A DNA stretch of 11,879 nucleotides, taken from contig CAMFET010000015.1 of the NCBI GenBank assembly GCA_945949475.1, positions 1 through 11,879 on the forward strand. Reading direction: 5' to 3'. The notes beneath the pieces are model-generated. The model was not told the origin of the DNA. It did no database searches and saw nothing but the letters and a program-made list of their open reading frames with translations. A program made the position numbers and the translations under genes. The DNA comes from an uncultured Phascolarctobacterium sp. GTDB lineage: Bacteria; Bacillota; Negativicutes; Acidaminococcales; Acidaminococcaceae. Numbering within the stretch: position 1 is the first letter of the stretch; the number at the start of each line of letters is the position of its first letter. Shown here in pieces: positions 5,957 through 11,879 of this stretch.

Positions 5957-7492
5957 ATGATCGACATTAAAGATCGCATTGTTGACGTAGTAGCTGACAA
6001 AGTTATGAGTGCTGAAGCTGCTGCAGAATTCGTAAAAGATGGTGACAACGTAGGTACCAGTGGTTTTACCCCGTCTGGCTATCCGAAAGCTGTACCTCTG
6101 GCTCTTGCTGAAAAAGGCAAAAAAACTCCTTTCAAAATCAACGTTTGGACTGGCGCATCCGTAGGTCCTGAAATGGATACCGCTATGACCCAAGCAGGCA
6201 TCGTTGACCGTCGTATGCCTTACCAAACCAACAATGATATGCGTAAAGCTATCAATGCTGGCCAAGTTAAATACACCGACCTGCATCTGAGCCATGTTGC
6301 TCAAATGACCCGTTATGGCTTCATGGCTAACCGTCGTGACGTTGATGTTGCAATCGTTGAAGCTTGCAAAATCATCGACCTGGGCGAAGGCAAAGTTGGT
6401 CTGATCCCGACCACCTCCATGGGCAACACCTCTTCCTATGTTCAATCCGCTAAAAAGGTTATCGTAGAAGTTAACGTAACCCAACCGGTTGCTCTGGAAG
6501 GTATGCATGACTCCTATGTTCCTCTGGATCCCCCGAACCGTGGACCTATCCCGGTTTGCAAACCCGAAGACATCATCGGTACCCCGTATGTTCCTGTAGA
6601 AGTTGAAAAGATCGTTGCTGTTGTTCCTTGCGACATCACCGATAAAGTTCGTCCTCTGGGCGCTATCGACGAAGACGCTCAAAAGATGGGCAAAAACCTG
6701 GTTGACTTCTTCAAAGCTGAAGTTGCTGCTGGCCGTCTGCCGAAGAACCTGCTGCCGTTGCAATCCGGCGTAGGCTCCGTAGCTAACGCAGTTATCAATG
6801 GTCTGGTTAACTCCGATTTCGAAGACCTGACCGTTTACACTGAGGTTATTCAAGATGGTATGTTCGACCTGATCGACGCTGGTAAACTCCGCGTTGCTTC
6901 CGGTACCGCTCTGACTCCGTCTCCTGAGTGCCAAAAGAAATTCTACGAGAACGTAGAACACTACAAAAAATACTTGCTGCTCCGTCCGCAAGAAATCTCC
7001 AACAGTCCTGAAGTTGCTCGTCGTATCGGCGTAATCGCAATGAACACCGCTATTGAAGTTGATATCTATGGTAACGTAAACTCCACTCATGTTTGCGGCA
7101 CCAAGCTGATGAACGGCGTTGGCGGTTCCGGCGACTTCGCTCGTAACGGCTACCTGACCGTATTCTTCACCAACTCCCTGGCAAAAGGCGGCAAGATTTC
7201 TTCCGTAGTTCCGTTCTGCAGCCATATCGACCATGCTACTCTGGACGTTGACGTTATCGTTTCCGAACGTGGCGTTGCTGACCTGCGTGGCCTGAGCCCG
7301 AAAGAGAAAGCTCCGATCATCATCGATCAGATCGCTAACCCGAAATATCAACCTTGGCTGTATGATTACTTCAAACGCGCTTGCGAAGCTTGCGGCAACA
7401 GCCAAACCCCGCACATCCTGTCAGAAGCATTCGATTGCTACAAACTGTTTGCTGAAACCGGTTCCATGGAAGGCATGGTTGAAGGTAAATAA
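5957..7492 (+). CDS. scpC: Succinyl-CoA:acetate/propionate CoA-transferase (Cat1/ScpC family)
   Basis: A 511-residue class I CoA-transferase of the fused alpha-beta type (acetyl-CoA hydrolase/transferase family, usual length about 500). It moves CoA between succinate and propionyl-CoA or acetyl-CoA in the cytoplasm; here it would load CoA onto succinate at the start of succinate-to-propionate conversion and release the free acid at the end. Visible are the N-terminal GTSGFTPSGYPKA loop, a glycine-rich SGVGSVANAV segment, the catalytic glutamate Glu296 in VYTEVIQDG, and the oxyanion/CoA region GVGGSGDFARNG. ATG 5957 follows AGGAGG (5942-5947) by 9 bases. Codons are strongly biased (Gln almost always CAA, Leu CTG, Arg CGT), unlike the genes before it, as expected for very high expression. 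The precise acceptor (acetate or propionate) cannot be told from sequence; cat1 is an equally used name. Confidence 0.87.
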   Translation: MIDIKDRIVDVVADKVMSAEAAAEFVKDGDNVGTSGFTPSGYPKAVPLALAEKGKKTPFKINVWTGASVGPEMDTAMTQAGIVDRRMPYQTNNDMRKAINAGQVKYTDLHLSHVAQMTRYGFMANRRDVDVAIVEACKIIDLGEGKVGLIPTTSMGNTSSYVQSAKKVIVEVNVTQPVALEGMHDSYVPLDPPNRGPIPVCKPEDIIGTPYVPVEVEKIVAVVPCDITDKVRPLGAIDEDAQKMGKNLVDFFKAEVAAGRLPKNLLPLQSGVGSVANAVINGLVNSDFEDLTVYTEVIQDGMFDLIDAGKLRVASGTALTPSPECQKKFYENVEHYKKYLLLRPQEISNSPEVARRIGVIAMNTAIEVDIYGNVNSTHVCGTKLMNGVGGSGDFARNGYLTVFFTNSLAKGGKISSVVPFCSHIDHATLDVDVIVSERGVADLRGLSPKEKAPIIIDQIANPKYQPWLYDYFKRACEACGNSQTPHILSEAFDCYKLFAETGSMEGMVEGK

Positions 7493-7508
7493 TTTTAAAA
7501 AAACTTTG

Positions 7509-7534
7509 CGAAACCCCTTGTTAAGTTTTGCAAA
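7509..7534 (+). terminator. Stem-loop after the CoA-transferase, possible attenuator
   Basis: TTTGCGAAAC pairs with GTTTTGCAAA at the end of this interval (ten pairs, one G-U) with a loop of about ten bases. It lies just after the stop codon. No T-run follows, so termination would be partial at best; the stem may protect the transcript end. Confidence 0.35.
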
Positions 7535-7546
7535 ATAGGTTAAACT
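7518..7546 (+). promoter_or_regulatory. Possible internal promoter before the mutase leader
   Basis: TTGTTA (7518-7523) and TAAACT (7541-7546) are 17 bases apart, each matching consensus at four of six. It would place the hairpin-rich leader at 7555-7755 at the 5' end of a separate mutase transcript. Weak boxes; read-through from upstream is equally possible. Confidence 0.3.
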
Positions 7547-7755
7547 ATGTAATGTGCTTGCCGGTGGGTGAGATTCCCGCCGGCAGGTATACATAGACAA
7601 AGCTTTACCCAAGGCTTTGTCAAATAAACTTAGTTGACGAAGTCTCACCCTAGACTTTGCCATATATAGCCGTCATAGACGGAACACTCTCACCATCATT
7701 TCGGAACCGTCCAATCCGAAATATGAAACACAAATATTTTAAGGAGGATTTGAGA
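7545..7755 (+). promoter_or_regulatory. Structured leader of the mutase gene with tandem related hairpins
   Basis: Stems in order: an outer CTATGT/ACATAG (7545-7550 with 7591-7596) enclosing the GC-rich TGCCGGTGGG/CCCGCCGGCA (7559-7568 with 7576-7585); GACAAAGC/GCTTTGTC (7596-7603 with 7614-7621); GACGAAGTCT/AGACTTTGCC (7636-7645 with 7652-7661, one mismatch); CCGTC/GACGG (about 7670-7682); ATTTCGG/CCGAAAT (7698-7704 with 7716-7722). The second and third are 26-base units with 19 identities, spaced 40 bases apart, in which a C-G pair is replaced by T-A. GGGTGAGA of the first loop (7566-7573) is exactly complementary to TCTCACCC of the third (7643-7650). A ribosome site AAGGAGG ends at 7747. 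This reads as a folded regulatory RNA; the ligand or partner is unknown. Confidence 0.5.
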
Positions 7756-9405
7756 ATGGCATTTGAAGAAATTAAAGCCGGTTTAGAGAAATATCATGCT
7801 GAAGTTGAAGCTAAACTGGTAAAAAACCCTGAACGCGCAAACCTGGTTCCTAACAGACTGTACACCCCGGTAGATCTTGGTGAAAACTTTGACTACATGA
7901 CTAAACTGGGCTTCCCTGGTGAATATCCTTACACCCGTGGTGTTCAACCGACCATGTATCGTGGCCGTTTCTGGACCATGCGTATGTATGCTGGTTTCTC
8001 CACCGCTGAAGAATCCAACAAACGTTATCGTTACCTGCTGGCTAACGGTGGTTCCGGCCTGTCCTGCGCATTCGACCTGCCGACCCAAATCGGTTATGAC
8101 TCCACCGATCCGATGGCTGAAGGTGAAGTTGGTAAAGTAGGCGTTGCTATCGACTCCCTGGCAGATATGGAAATCCTGTTTGACCAAATCTCTTTGGACA
8201 AAGTTTCCACTTCTATGACCATCAACGCTCCTGCATCCGTACTGCTGGCTATGTACATTGCAGTTGCTGAAAAACAAGGCGTTTCCGCTGACAAACTGCG
8301 CGGCACCATTCAGAACGATATTCTGAAAGAGTATGCAGCTCGCGGCACCTACATTTTCCCGCCGAAACCCTCTATGCGTTTGATCACCAATATTTTCGAA
8401 TATTGCTCCAAGAACGTACCTCTGTGGAACACCATCTCCATTTCTGGTTACCACATTCGTGAAGCTGGTTCCACCGCTTCTCAAGAAATCGCATTCACCA
8501 TCGCTGACGGCATTGCTTATGTAGAAGCTGCTATCAAAGCTGGTCTGGACGTTGACGCTTTCGCTGGCCGTCTGTCCTTCTTCTGGAATGCTCATAACAA
8601 CGTACTTGAAGAAGTTGCTAAATTCCGTGCTTCTCGTCGTGTATGGTCCAAAGTTATGAAAGAGCGTTTTGGCGCTAAGAAAGCTAAATCCATGATGCTG
8701 CGCGTTCATACCCAAACCGCTGGCTCCATGCTGACCGCTCAACAACCGAACAACAACATCGTTCGTGTTGCTCTGCAAACTGCTGCTGCTGTAATGGGTG
8801 GTACTCAATCCCTGCACACCAACTCCAAAGACGAAGCTTTGGCACTGCCGACCACTGAGTCTGTAACCATCGCTCTGCGTACCCAACAAATCGTTGCTTA
8901 CGAATCCGGCCTGGCTGACACCGTTGATCCGTTGGGCGGCTCCTACTATGTAGAAGCTCTGACCGACAAGATCGAAGCTGAAGCTTGGGAATACATTAAG
9001 AAAATTGACGAAATCGGTGGCGCTCCTGAAGCTATCGCTAAAGGCTACATCCAAAAAGAAATCCAAGACTCTGCTTACAAATGGCAGATGGAAATCGAAA
9101 AAGGCGACCGTATCATCGTTGGCGTTAACAAATTCACTCAAGAAGAAGAAGCTCCGAAAAACCTGCTGCGCGTAGACGGTTCTGTAGGCAAGCTGCAAGC
9201 TGAAAAGATTGCTGCTCTGAAAGCTCGCCGTGACAACGCTGCTGTAGAAGCTGCTCTGAAAGCTCTGGAAGCTGGATGCGCAGATGAAAATGTAAACCTG
9301 ATGCCTCTGATTCTGGATGCAGTTCGTGCATACGCAACCGAAGGCGAAATCTGCGGCGTTATGAGAAAAGTATTCGGTGAATACCAACCTCATACCACTC
9401 TCTAA
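7756..9405 (+). CDS. mcmA1: Methylmalonyl-CoA mutase, catalytic (large) subunit without B12 domain
   Basis: A 549-residue TIM-barrel acyl-CoA mutase that interconverts succinyl-CoA and (R)-methylmalonyl-CoA with adenosylcobalamin. Family motifs are clear: PYTRGVQPTMYRGRFWTMR, YAGFSTAEESN, FDLPTQIGYDS, TIQNDILKEYAARGTYIF, SISGYHIREAGS, TQSLHTNSKDEA and DPLGGSYYVE. Residues that separate methylmalonyl-CoA from isobutyryl-CoA mutases are of the methylmalonyl type: Tyr78 and Arg196; His233 corresponds to the active-site His. It ends before the B12-binding domain, which is encoded by the next gene, as in archaeal-type split mutases. ATG 7756 (AGGAGG 7742-7747, spacing 8) is used; an in-frame TTG at 7657 would add 33 residues translated from the leader hairpins with no ribosome site. 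Codons are of the highly expressed type. The position usually Gln in TMRQYAGF is Met77. Confidence 0.92.
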   Translation: MAFEEIKAGLEKYHAEVEAKLVKNPERANLVPNRLYTPVDLGENFDYMTKLGFPGEYPYTRGVQPTMYRGRFWTMRMYAGFSTAEESNKRYRYLLANGGSGLSCAFDLPTQIGYDSTDPMAEGEVGKVGVAIDSLADMEILFDQISLDKVSTSMTINAPASVLLAMYIAVAEKQGVSADKLRGTIQNDILKEYAARGTYIFPPKPSMRLITNIFEYCSKNVPLWNTISISGYHIREAGSTASQEIAFTIADGIAYVEAAIKAGLDVDAFAGRLSFFWNAHNNVLEEVAKFRASRRVWSKVMKERFGAKKAKSMMLRVHTQTAGSMLTAQQPNNNIVRVALQTAAAVMGGTQSLHTNSKDEALALPTTESVTIALRTQQIVAYESGLADTVDPLGGSYYVEALTDKIEAEAWEYIKKIDEIGGAPEAIAKGYIQKEIQDSAYKWQMEIEKGDRIIVGVNKFTQEEEAPKNLLRVDGSVGKLQAEKIAALKARRDNAAVEAALKALEAGCADENVNLMPLILDAVRAYATEGEICGVMRKVFGEYQPHTTL

Positions 9406-9441
9406 TTTGTAAACACAACCAATATACGGAGGTAAACTATA

Positions 9442-9831
9442 ATGGCTAACGTTAAAGTTTTAGTTGCTAAACCGGGTCTGGATGGCCATGACCGCGGTGC
9501 TAAAGTTGTAGCTCGTGCTCTGCGCGACGCTGGTTTTGAAGTTATCTACACCGGTATCCGTCTGACTCCGGAACAAATCGCTGAAGCTGCTCTGCAAGAC
9601 GACGTAAACGTTGTTGCACTGTCCCTGCTGTCCGGCGCTCACAACACCCTTTTCCCGAAAGTAGTTGAACTGCTGAAAGAAAAAGGCCTGAACGACGTTC
9701 TGGTTATCGGCGGCGGCGTTATTCCTGACGCTGACATCCCTGGCCTGAAAGCTGCTGGCATTGCTGAAGTATTCACTCCGGGCACCCCGACCAGCAAAAT
9801 TGTTGATTTCATCAACGCTAACGTTAAATAA
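9442..9831 (+). CDS. mcmA2: Methylmalonyl-CoA mutase, cobalamin-binding small subunit
   Basis: A 129-residue flavodoxin-like B12-binding domain that supplies the cobalamin-ligating histidine to the catalytic subunit encoded just upstream. The signature DxHxxG is Asp14-Gly-His16-Asp-Arg-Gly19, followed by SxL (Ser61-Leu-Leu63) in ALSLLSGAH and the glycine-rich VIGGGVIP (88-95), all in normal places; length is normal for a separate domain. ATG 9442 follows GGAGG (9428-9432) by 9 bases, 36 bases after the mutase stop. Codon use is as biased as in the mutase, suggesting matched high production. A stable hairpin follows its stop. A partner other than the adjacent mutase is unlikely. Confidence 0.92.
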   Translation: MANVKVLVAKPGLDGHDRGAKVVARALRDAGFEVIYTGIRLTPEQIAEAALQDDVNVVALSLLSGAHNTLFPKVVELLKEKGLNDVLVIGGGVIPDADIPGLKAAGIAEVFTPGTPTSKIVDFINANVK

Positions 9832-9845
9832 TTTTATCCCTTAAA

Positions 9846-9870
9846 GCAAGCCGGGTTTGTCCCGGCTTGC
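9846..9870 (+). terminator. GC-rich hairpin between the mutase small subunit and meaB
   Basis: GCAAGCCGGG (9846-9855) pairs perfectly with CCCGGCTTGC (9861-9870) across a five-base loop. What follows is CTTATAAAAT, not a T-run, so it is probably a leaky terminator or an mRNA-stabilising end that keeps meaB levels below those of the mutase. Confidence 0.6.
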
Positions 9871-9912
9871 CTTATAAAATATTCACTATCCAAAAACAAG
9901 GCGGTGTGAATT

Positions 9913-10851
9913 ATGGAAATAGTAGATAAATTATTAAATCATTCTCGTCTTGCATTATCTAAAGCAATCACTGCTGTTGAAAATGAATACGATGATGCTG
10001 TCAAAATTATGACAGAGATTTATCCTCATACTGGTAATGCTTATGTAATTGGTATCACTGGCCCTCCGGGTGCAGGTAAAAGTACTCTGACTGATAAATT
10101 GGCTAAAGAATACCGTAAACGCGGCAAGACCGTAGGTATCGTAGCAATTGACCCCACTAGCCCGTATTCTGGCGGCGCAATCTTAGGCGACCGTATCAGA
10201 ATGATGGATCTGACCGCAGACGAAGGTATCTTCGTACGCTCTATGGCAACACGCGGCAGTCTTGGCGGCCTGTCCCAGAAAGCAGGCGACGCTGTTAAAT
10301 TAATGGATGCTTTCGGCATGGATGTTATTATCGTTGAAACCGTAGGCGTAGGACAATCTGAGGTTGATATTGTTAAGACCGCAGATACTACTATGGTAGT
10401 AGTAATTCCTGGCATGGGCGACGATATCCAAGCTATTAAAGCAGGTATACTTGAAATCGGTGACCTGTTCACGATTAACAAAGCTGATCGTGAAGGTACA
10501 GACAAGCTCAACATTGAGATTGAGATGATGCTCGAATTAAATCCCGAACATGTTGGCTGGCGTCCTCCGATTAACAGGACCATTGCTAGCAAGGGTGAAG
10601 GTATAGAGGCTGTTGTGGACTCCATCGAGGCTCACAAGGCATATTTAATTGATTCCGGTAAATTGAACGATATCCGCAAGAAACGTATTAAAAACGAAGT
10701 TGAGGCTATGCTCAATGACCGTGTAAATCGCTACATCGACAAAGAAGTTATTCAAACTCAGGAATTTGACGATCTTGTTGTTAAGATGCAATCCCGTGAG
10801 ATTGAACCTTACTCTGTCGTTGATGATATTGTTGGTAAAGTTTTGAAATAA
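9913..10851 (+). CDS. meaB: Methylmalonyl-CoA mutase-associated GTPase MeaB (ArgK family)
   Basis: A 312-residue G3E-type P-loop GTPase that acts as chaperone of the mutase: it gates adenosylcobalamin loading and protects or reactivates the enzyme. Visible are the Walker A motif GPPGAGKST (50-58), an IDPTSPYSGGAILGDRIRM switch segment, ETVGVGQSE at about 139-147, the base-specificity motif NKAD (189-192), and a C-terminal helical dimerisation arm after about residue 250. Length fits the family (about 310-330). ATG 9913 has only a weak ribosome site (AAGGCGG, about 9898-9904). Codons are mixed (Gln CAA and CAG; more ATT, GTT and TTA), so it is expected to be made at lower levels than the flanking enzymes, in line with a catalytic chaperone. 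It lies 81 bases after the B12 subunit, across a hairpin. Confidence 0.92.
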   Translation: MEIVDKLLNHSRLALSKAITAVENEYDDAVKIMTEIYPHTGNAYVIGITGPPGAGKSTLTDKLAKEYRKRGKTVGIVAIDPTSPYSGGAILGDRIRMMDLTADEGIFVRSMATRGSLGGLSQKAGDAVKLMDAFGMDVIIVETVGVGQSEVDIVKTADTTMVVVIPGMGDDIQAIKAGILEIGDLFTINKADREGTDKLNIEIEMMLELNPEHVGWRPPINRTIASKGEGIEAVVDSIEAHKAYLIDSGKLNDIRKKRIKNEVEAMLNDRVNRYIDKEVIQTQEFDDLVVKMQSREIEPYSVVDDIVGKVLK

Positions 10852-10887
10852 AACCACCAAAATTACATTTTTTAGGAGGAATTTATT

Positions 10888-11319
10888 ATGGCATTCAAAA
10901 CTATTTGCGTTGACCACATCGGCGTAGCTTGCGCTGGTACTCTGGAAGAAGCTGCTAAAATTTACACTGAGGCTCTGGGCTTAAAAGCTACCGGTACCGA
11001 AGAAGTTAAAGAACAAGGCGTTGCTACCATTTTCGTTCCCTGCGGCGAAACCCTGATCGAACTCCTCGTTGACATTACCGAAAACGGCGATGGCCCTATC
11101 GGCAAATATGTTGCTAAGAACGGCCCTGGCATCCAACATATGGCTCTGCGCGTTGACGACATCAAAGCTGCTATTGCTGACCTGCAAGCTGCTGGCGTTC
11201 GCATGATCGACAAAGCTCCCCGCAATGGTGCTGGCCAAATGAAGATTGCTTTCATTCATCCGAAATCTGCTGGCTGCCTGTTGGAAATCTGCCAACCCAT
11301 GGCTACCTATGTTGACTAA
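10888..11319 (+). CDS. mce: Methylmalonyl-CoA epimerase
   Basis: A 143-residue vicinal-oxygen-chelate protein that interconverts (R)- and (S)-methylmalonyl-CoA, linking the mutase (R form) to the decarboxylase (S form). Two beta-alpha-beta-beta-beta modules are visible: the first starts VDHIGVA (His10) and includes VKEQGVATIFVP and ETLIELL; the second includes GPGIQHMALRV (His84) and GCLLEICQP (Glu133). His10, His84 and Glu133 are the expected metal ligands; the Glu in VKEQG (42) is in the place of the family's second catalytic acid. ATG 10888 follows AGGAGG (10874-10879) by 8 bases. It is 36 bases after meaB, and strong codon bias returns. Length is typical. Confidence 0.93.
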   Translation: MAFKTICVDHIGVACAGTLEEAAKIYTEALGLKATGTEEVKEQGVATIFVPCGETLIELLVDITENGDGPIGKYVAKNGPGIQHMALRVDDIKAAIADLQAAGVRMIDKAPRNGAGQMKIAFIHPKSAGCLLEICQPMATYVD

Positions 11320-11368
11320 TTTACAAGCTTAGCTGGTAAATTAAAAGATTTAGGTTAAATTATTTTTG

Positions 11369-11416
11369 ATACATTGTGCTGAAGGCATACAAGTGATATG
11401 CCTTCAGCATATGTAT
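11369..11416 (+). terminator. Long hairpin between mce and mmdA, no T-run
   Basis: TGCTGAAGGCAT (11377-11388) pairs perfectly with ATGCCTTCAGCA (11398-11409); an outer ATACAT/ATGTAT (11369-11374 with 11411-11416) extends it to 18 base pairs. It is followed by ATAAATTTG, so it is not a classical terminator. It may be a leaky terminator, a processing site or a barrier against RNA decay. The rest of the gap 11320-11440 is AT-rich without a gene. Confidence 0.6.
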
Positions 11417-11454
11417 ATAAATTTGTTCTCCCAAATATGATGGAGGTGTAAGAT

Positions 11455-11879
11455 TTGTCTACTCAAGAAAGAATTGAGAAAATGCTCAAAAAAGCCGAAG
11501 TAATTCTGGCTGCTGGCGGCGAAAAACGTGTTGCTAAACAACATGAAGCTGGCAAAATGACTGCTCGCGAAAGAATCGCTGCACTGCTCGACGAAGGTTC
11601 CTTCGTAGAATTGGACCGTTTCGTTCGTCATCGTTGCACCAACTTCGGTCAAGAAAAGAAAGAACTTCCGGGTGAAGGCGTTACCACCGGTTACGGCACT
11701 GTAGATGGCCGTCTGGTTTATGTATTCGCACAAGACTTCACTGTAGAAGGCGGCTCTCTTGGCGAAATGCATGCTGCTAAGATTGTTAAGGTTCAACGCC
11801 TGGCTCTGAAAATGGGCGCTCCGTTGGTTGGCCTGAACGATTCCGGCGGTGCTCGTATCCAAGAAGCTATCGACGCTCT
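11455..11879 (+). CDS. mmdA: Methylmalonyl-CoA decarboxylase, alpha subunit (carboxyltransferase), 5' part
   Basis: The first 141 residues of an approximately 510-residue carboxyltransferase, cut by the window edge. The enzyme transfers the carboxyl group of (S)-methylmalonyl-CoA to biotin; the membrane beta subunit then releases CO2 and pumps Na+. Visible are the conserved N-terminal KQHEAGKMTARERI and LLDEGSF segments, TGYGTVDGRLVYVFAQDFTV, GGSLGEMHAAKI and the glycine-rich LNDSGGARIQE oxyanion loop. The start is TTG 11455, 6 bases after GGAGGTG (11442-11448); the first in-frame ATG (11482) would remove a normal N-terminus. Propionyl-CoA carboxylase beta or the transcarboxylase 12S subunit share these motifs; decarboxylase is preferred because of the propionate operon. 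The expected mmdD, biotin carrier and mmdB genes would lie beyond the edge. Confidence 0.85.
   Translation, partial: MSTQERIEKMLKKAEVILAAGGEKRVAKQHEAGKMTARERIAALLDEGSFVELDRFVRHRCTNFGQEKKELPGEGVTTGYGTVDGRLVYVFAQDFTVEGGSLGEMHAAKIVKVQRLALKMGAPLVGLNDSGGARIQEAIDA

Noticed and set aside
5933..7414. Minus-strand open frame of 493 codons opposite the CoA-transferase
   Set aside because: It is a shadow of codon bias: the real gene avoids TTA, CTA and TCA in the register that would make stops on the other strand. It has no ribosome site, and its Phe/Val/Asn/Ser-rich protein matches no family I know.
7545..7600. Cobalamin or FMN riboswitch, suggested by GGGTGAGATTCCC next to CCGGC
   Set aside because: The short motif resembles a piece of both cores, but the rest is missing: no GCCACTG-type B12 box, no AGYCAGGAGACC, and none of the later FMN stems. 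It is kept only as an unnamed structured leader.
7657..7755. N-terminal extension of the mutase from TTG 7657
   Set aside because: No ribosome site, translated from leader hairpins, and the family normally starts near ATG 7756, which has an ideal AGGAGG.
7783..9393. Minus-strand open frame of 536 codons opposite the mutase gene
   Set aside because: Same cause as above; the plus-strand gene is unmistakable by its motifs and ribosome site.
1..11879. CRISPR arrays, tRNA or rRNA genes, insertion sequences, prophage genes
   Set aside because: No regularly spaced direct repeats, no transposase or integrase motifs and no tRNA-like cloverleaf were seen on either strand.

Overview
The window looks like chromosomal DNA from an anaerobic, succinate-using member of the Negativicutes, probably close to Phascolarctobacterium or Acidaminococcaceae. 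The inference rests on a dense plus-strand block of succinate-to-propionate genes: a succinyl-CoA-type CoA-transferase, a split methylmalonyl-CoA mutase, MeaB, an epimerase and the start of a methylmalonyl-CoA decarboxylase alpha subunit. A Bacillus-type pyridoxal kinase and a Clostridia-type hydrogenase-like sensory cluster agree with a Firmicutes lineage. The species assignment is inferred and was not tested.

Left part (1-2670): a monocistronic pdxK (96-908) with its own terminator is followed by gene debris. A C-terminal remnant of an unrecognised minus-strand gene (974 to about 1302) abuts a plus-strand frame (to 1872) that reads like a piece of TatC joined to the C-terminal half of an FtsX-type ABC permease. 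Next is a free-standing C39-like cysteine peptidase (1963-2586) with a near-consensus promoter carrying a small palindrome, closed by a strong terminator.

Middle (2670-5332): a four-gene operon, DRTGG protein, RsbW-like ATPase, [FeFe]-hydrogenase-like iron-sulfur protein and a second DRTGG protein. It starts from a good promoter whose -35 box lies inside an inverted repeat. The hydrogenase-like protein keeps four cluster-binding cysteines but lacks the usual proton-relay cysteine, so it looks like a redox or hydrogen sensor rather than an enzyme.

Right part (5333-11879): 620 bases of AT-rich DNA with a long inverted repeat, a likely promoter and a roughly 330-base structured leader precede the CoA-transferase (5957-7492). 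A second structured leader (7493-7755), with two tandem related hairpins and loops complementary to one another, precedes the mutase catalytic subunit (7756-9405). The separate B12-binding subunit (9442-9831), meaB (9913-10851), the epimerase (10888-11319) and truncated mmdA (11455 to the edge) follow. Succinate is activated to succinyl-CoA by CoA exchange with propionyl-CoA or acetyl-CoA, rearranged to (R)-methylmalonyl-CoA by the B12 mutase (protected by MeaB), epimerised to the (S) form and decarboxylated to propionyl-CoA with sodium export. The CoA group then returns to the transferase. Codon use changes sharply at 5957, towards what is expected for very highly expressed genes. Strong GC-rich or long hairpins without T-tracts sit in several gene gaps and may set relative subunit amounts.
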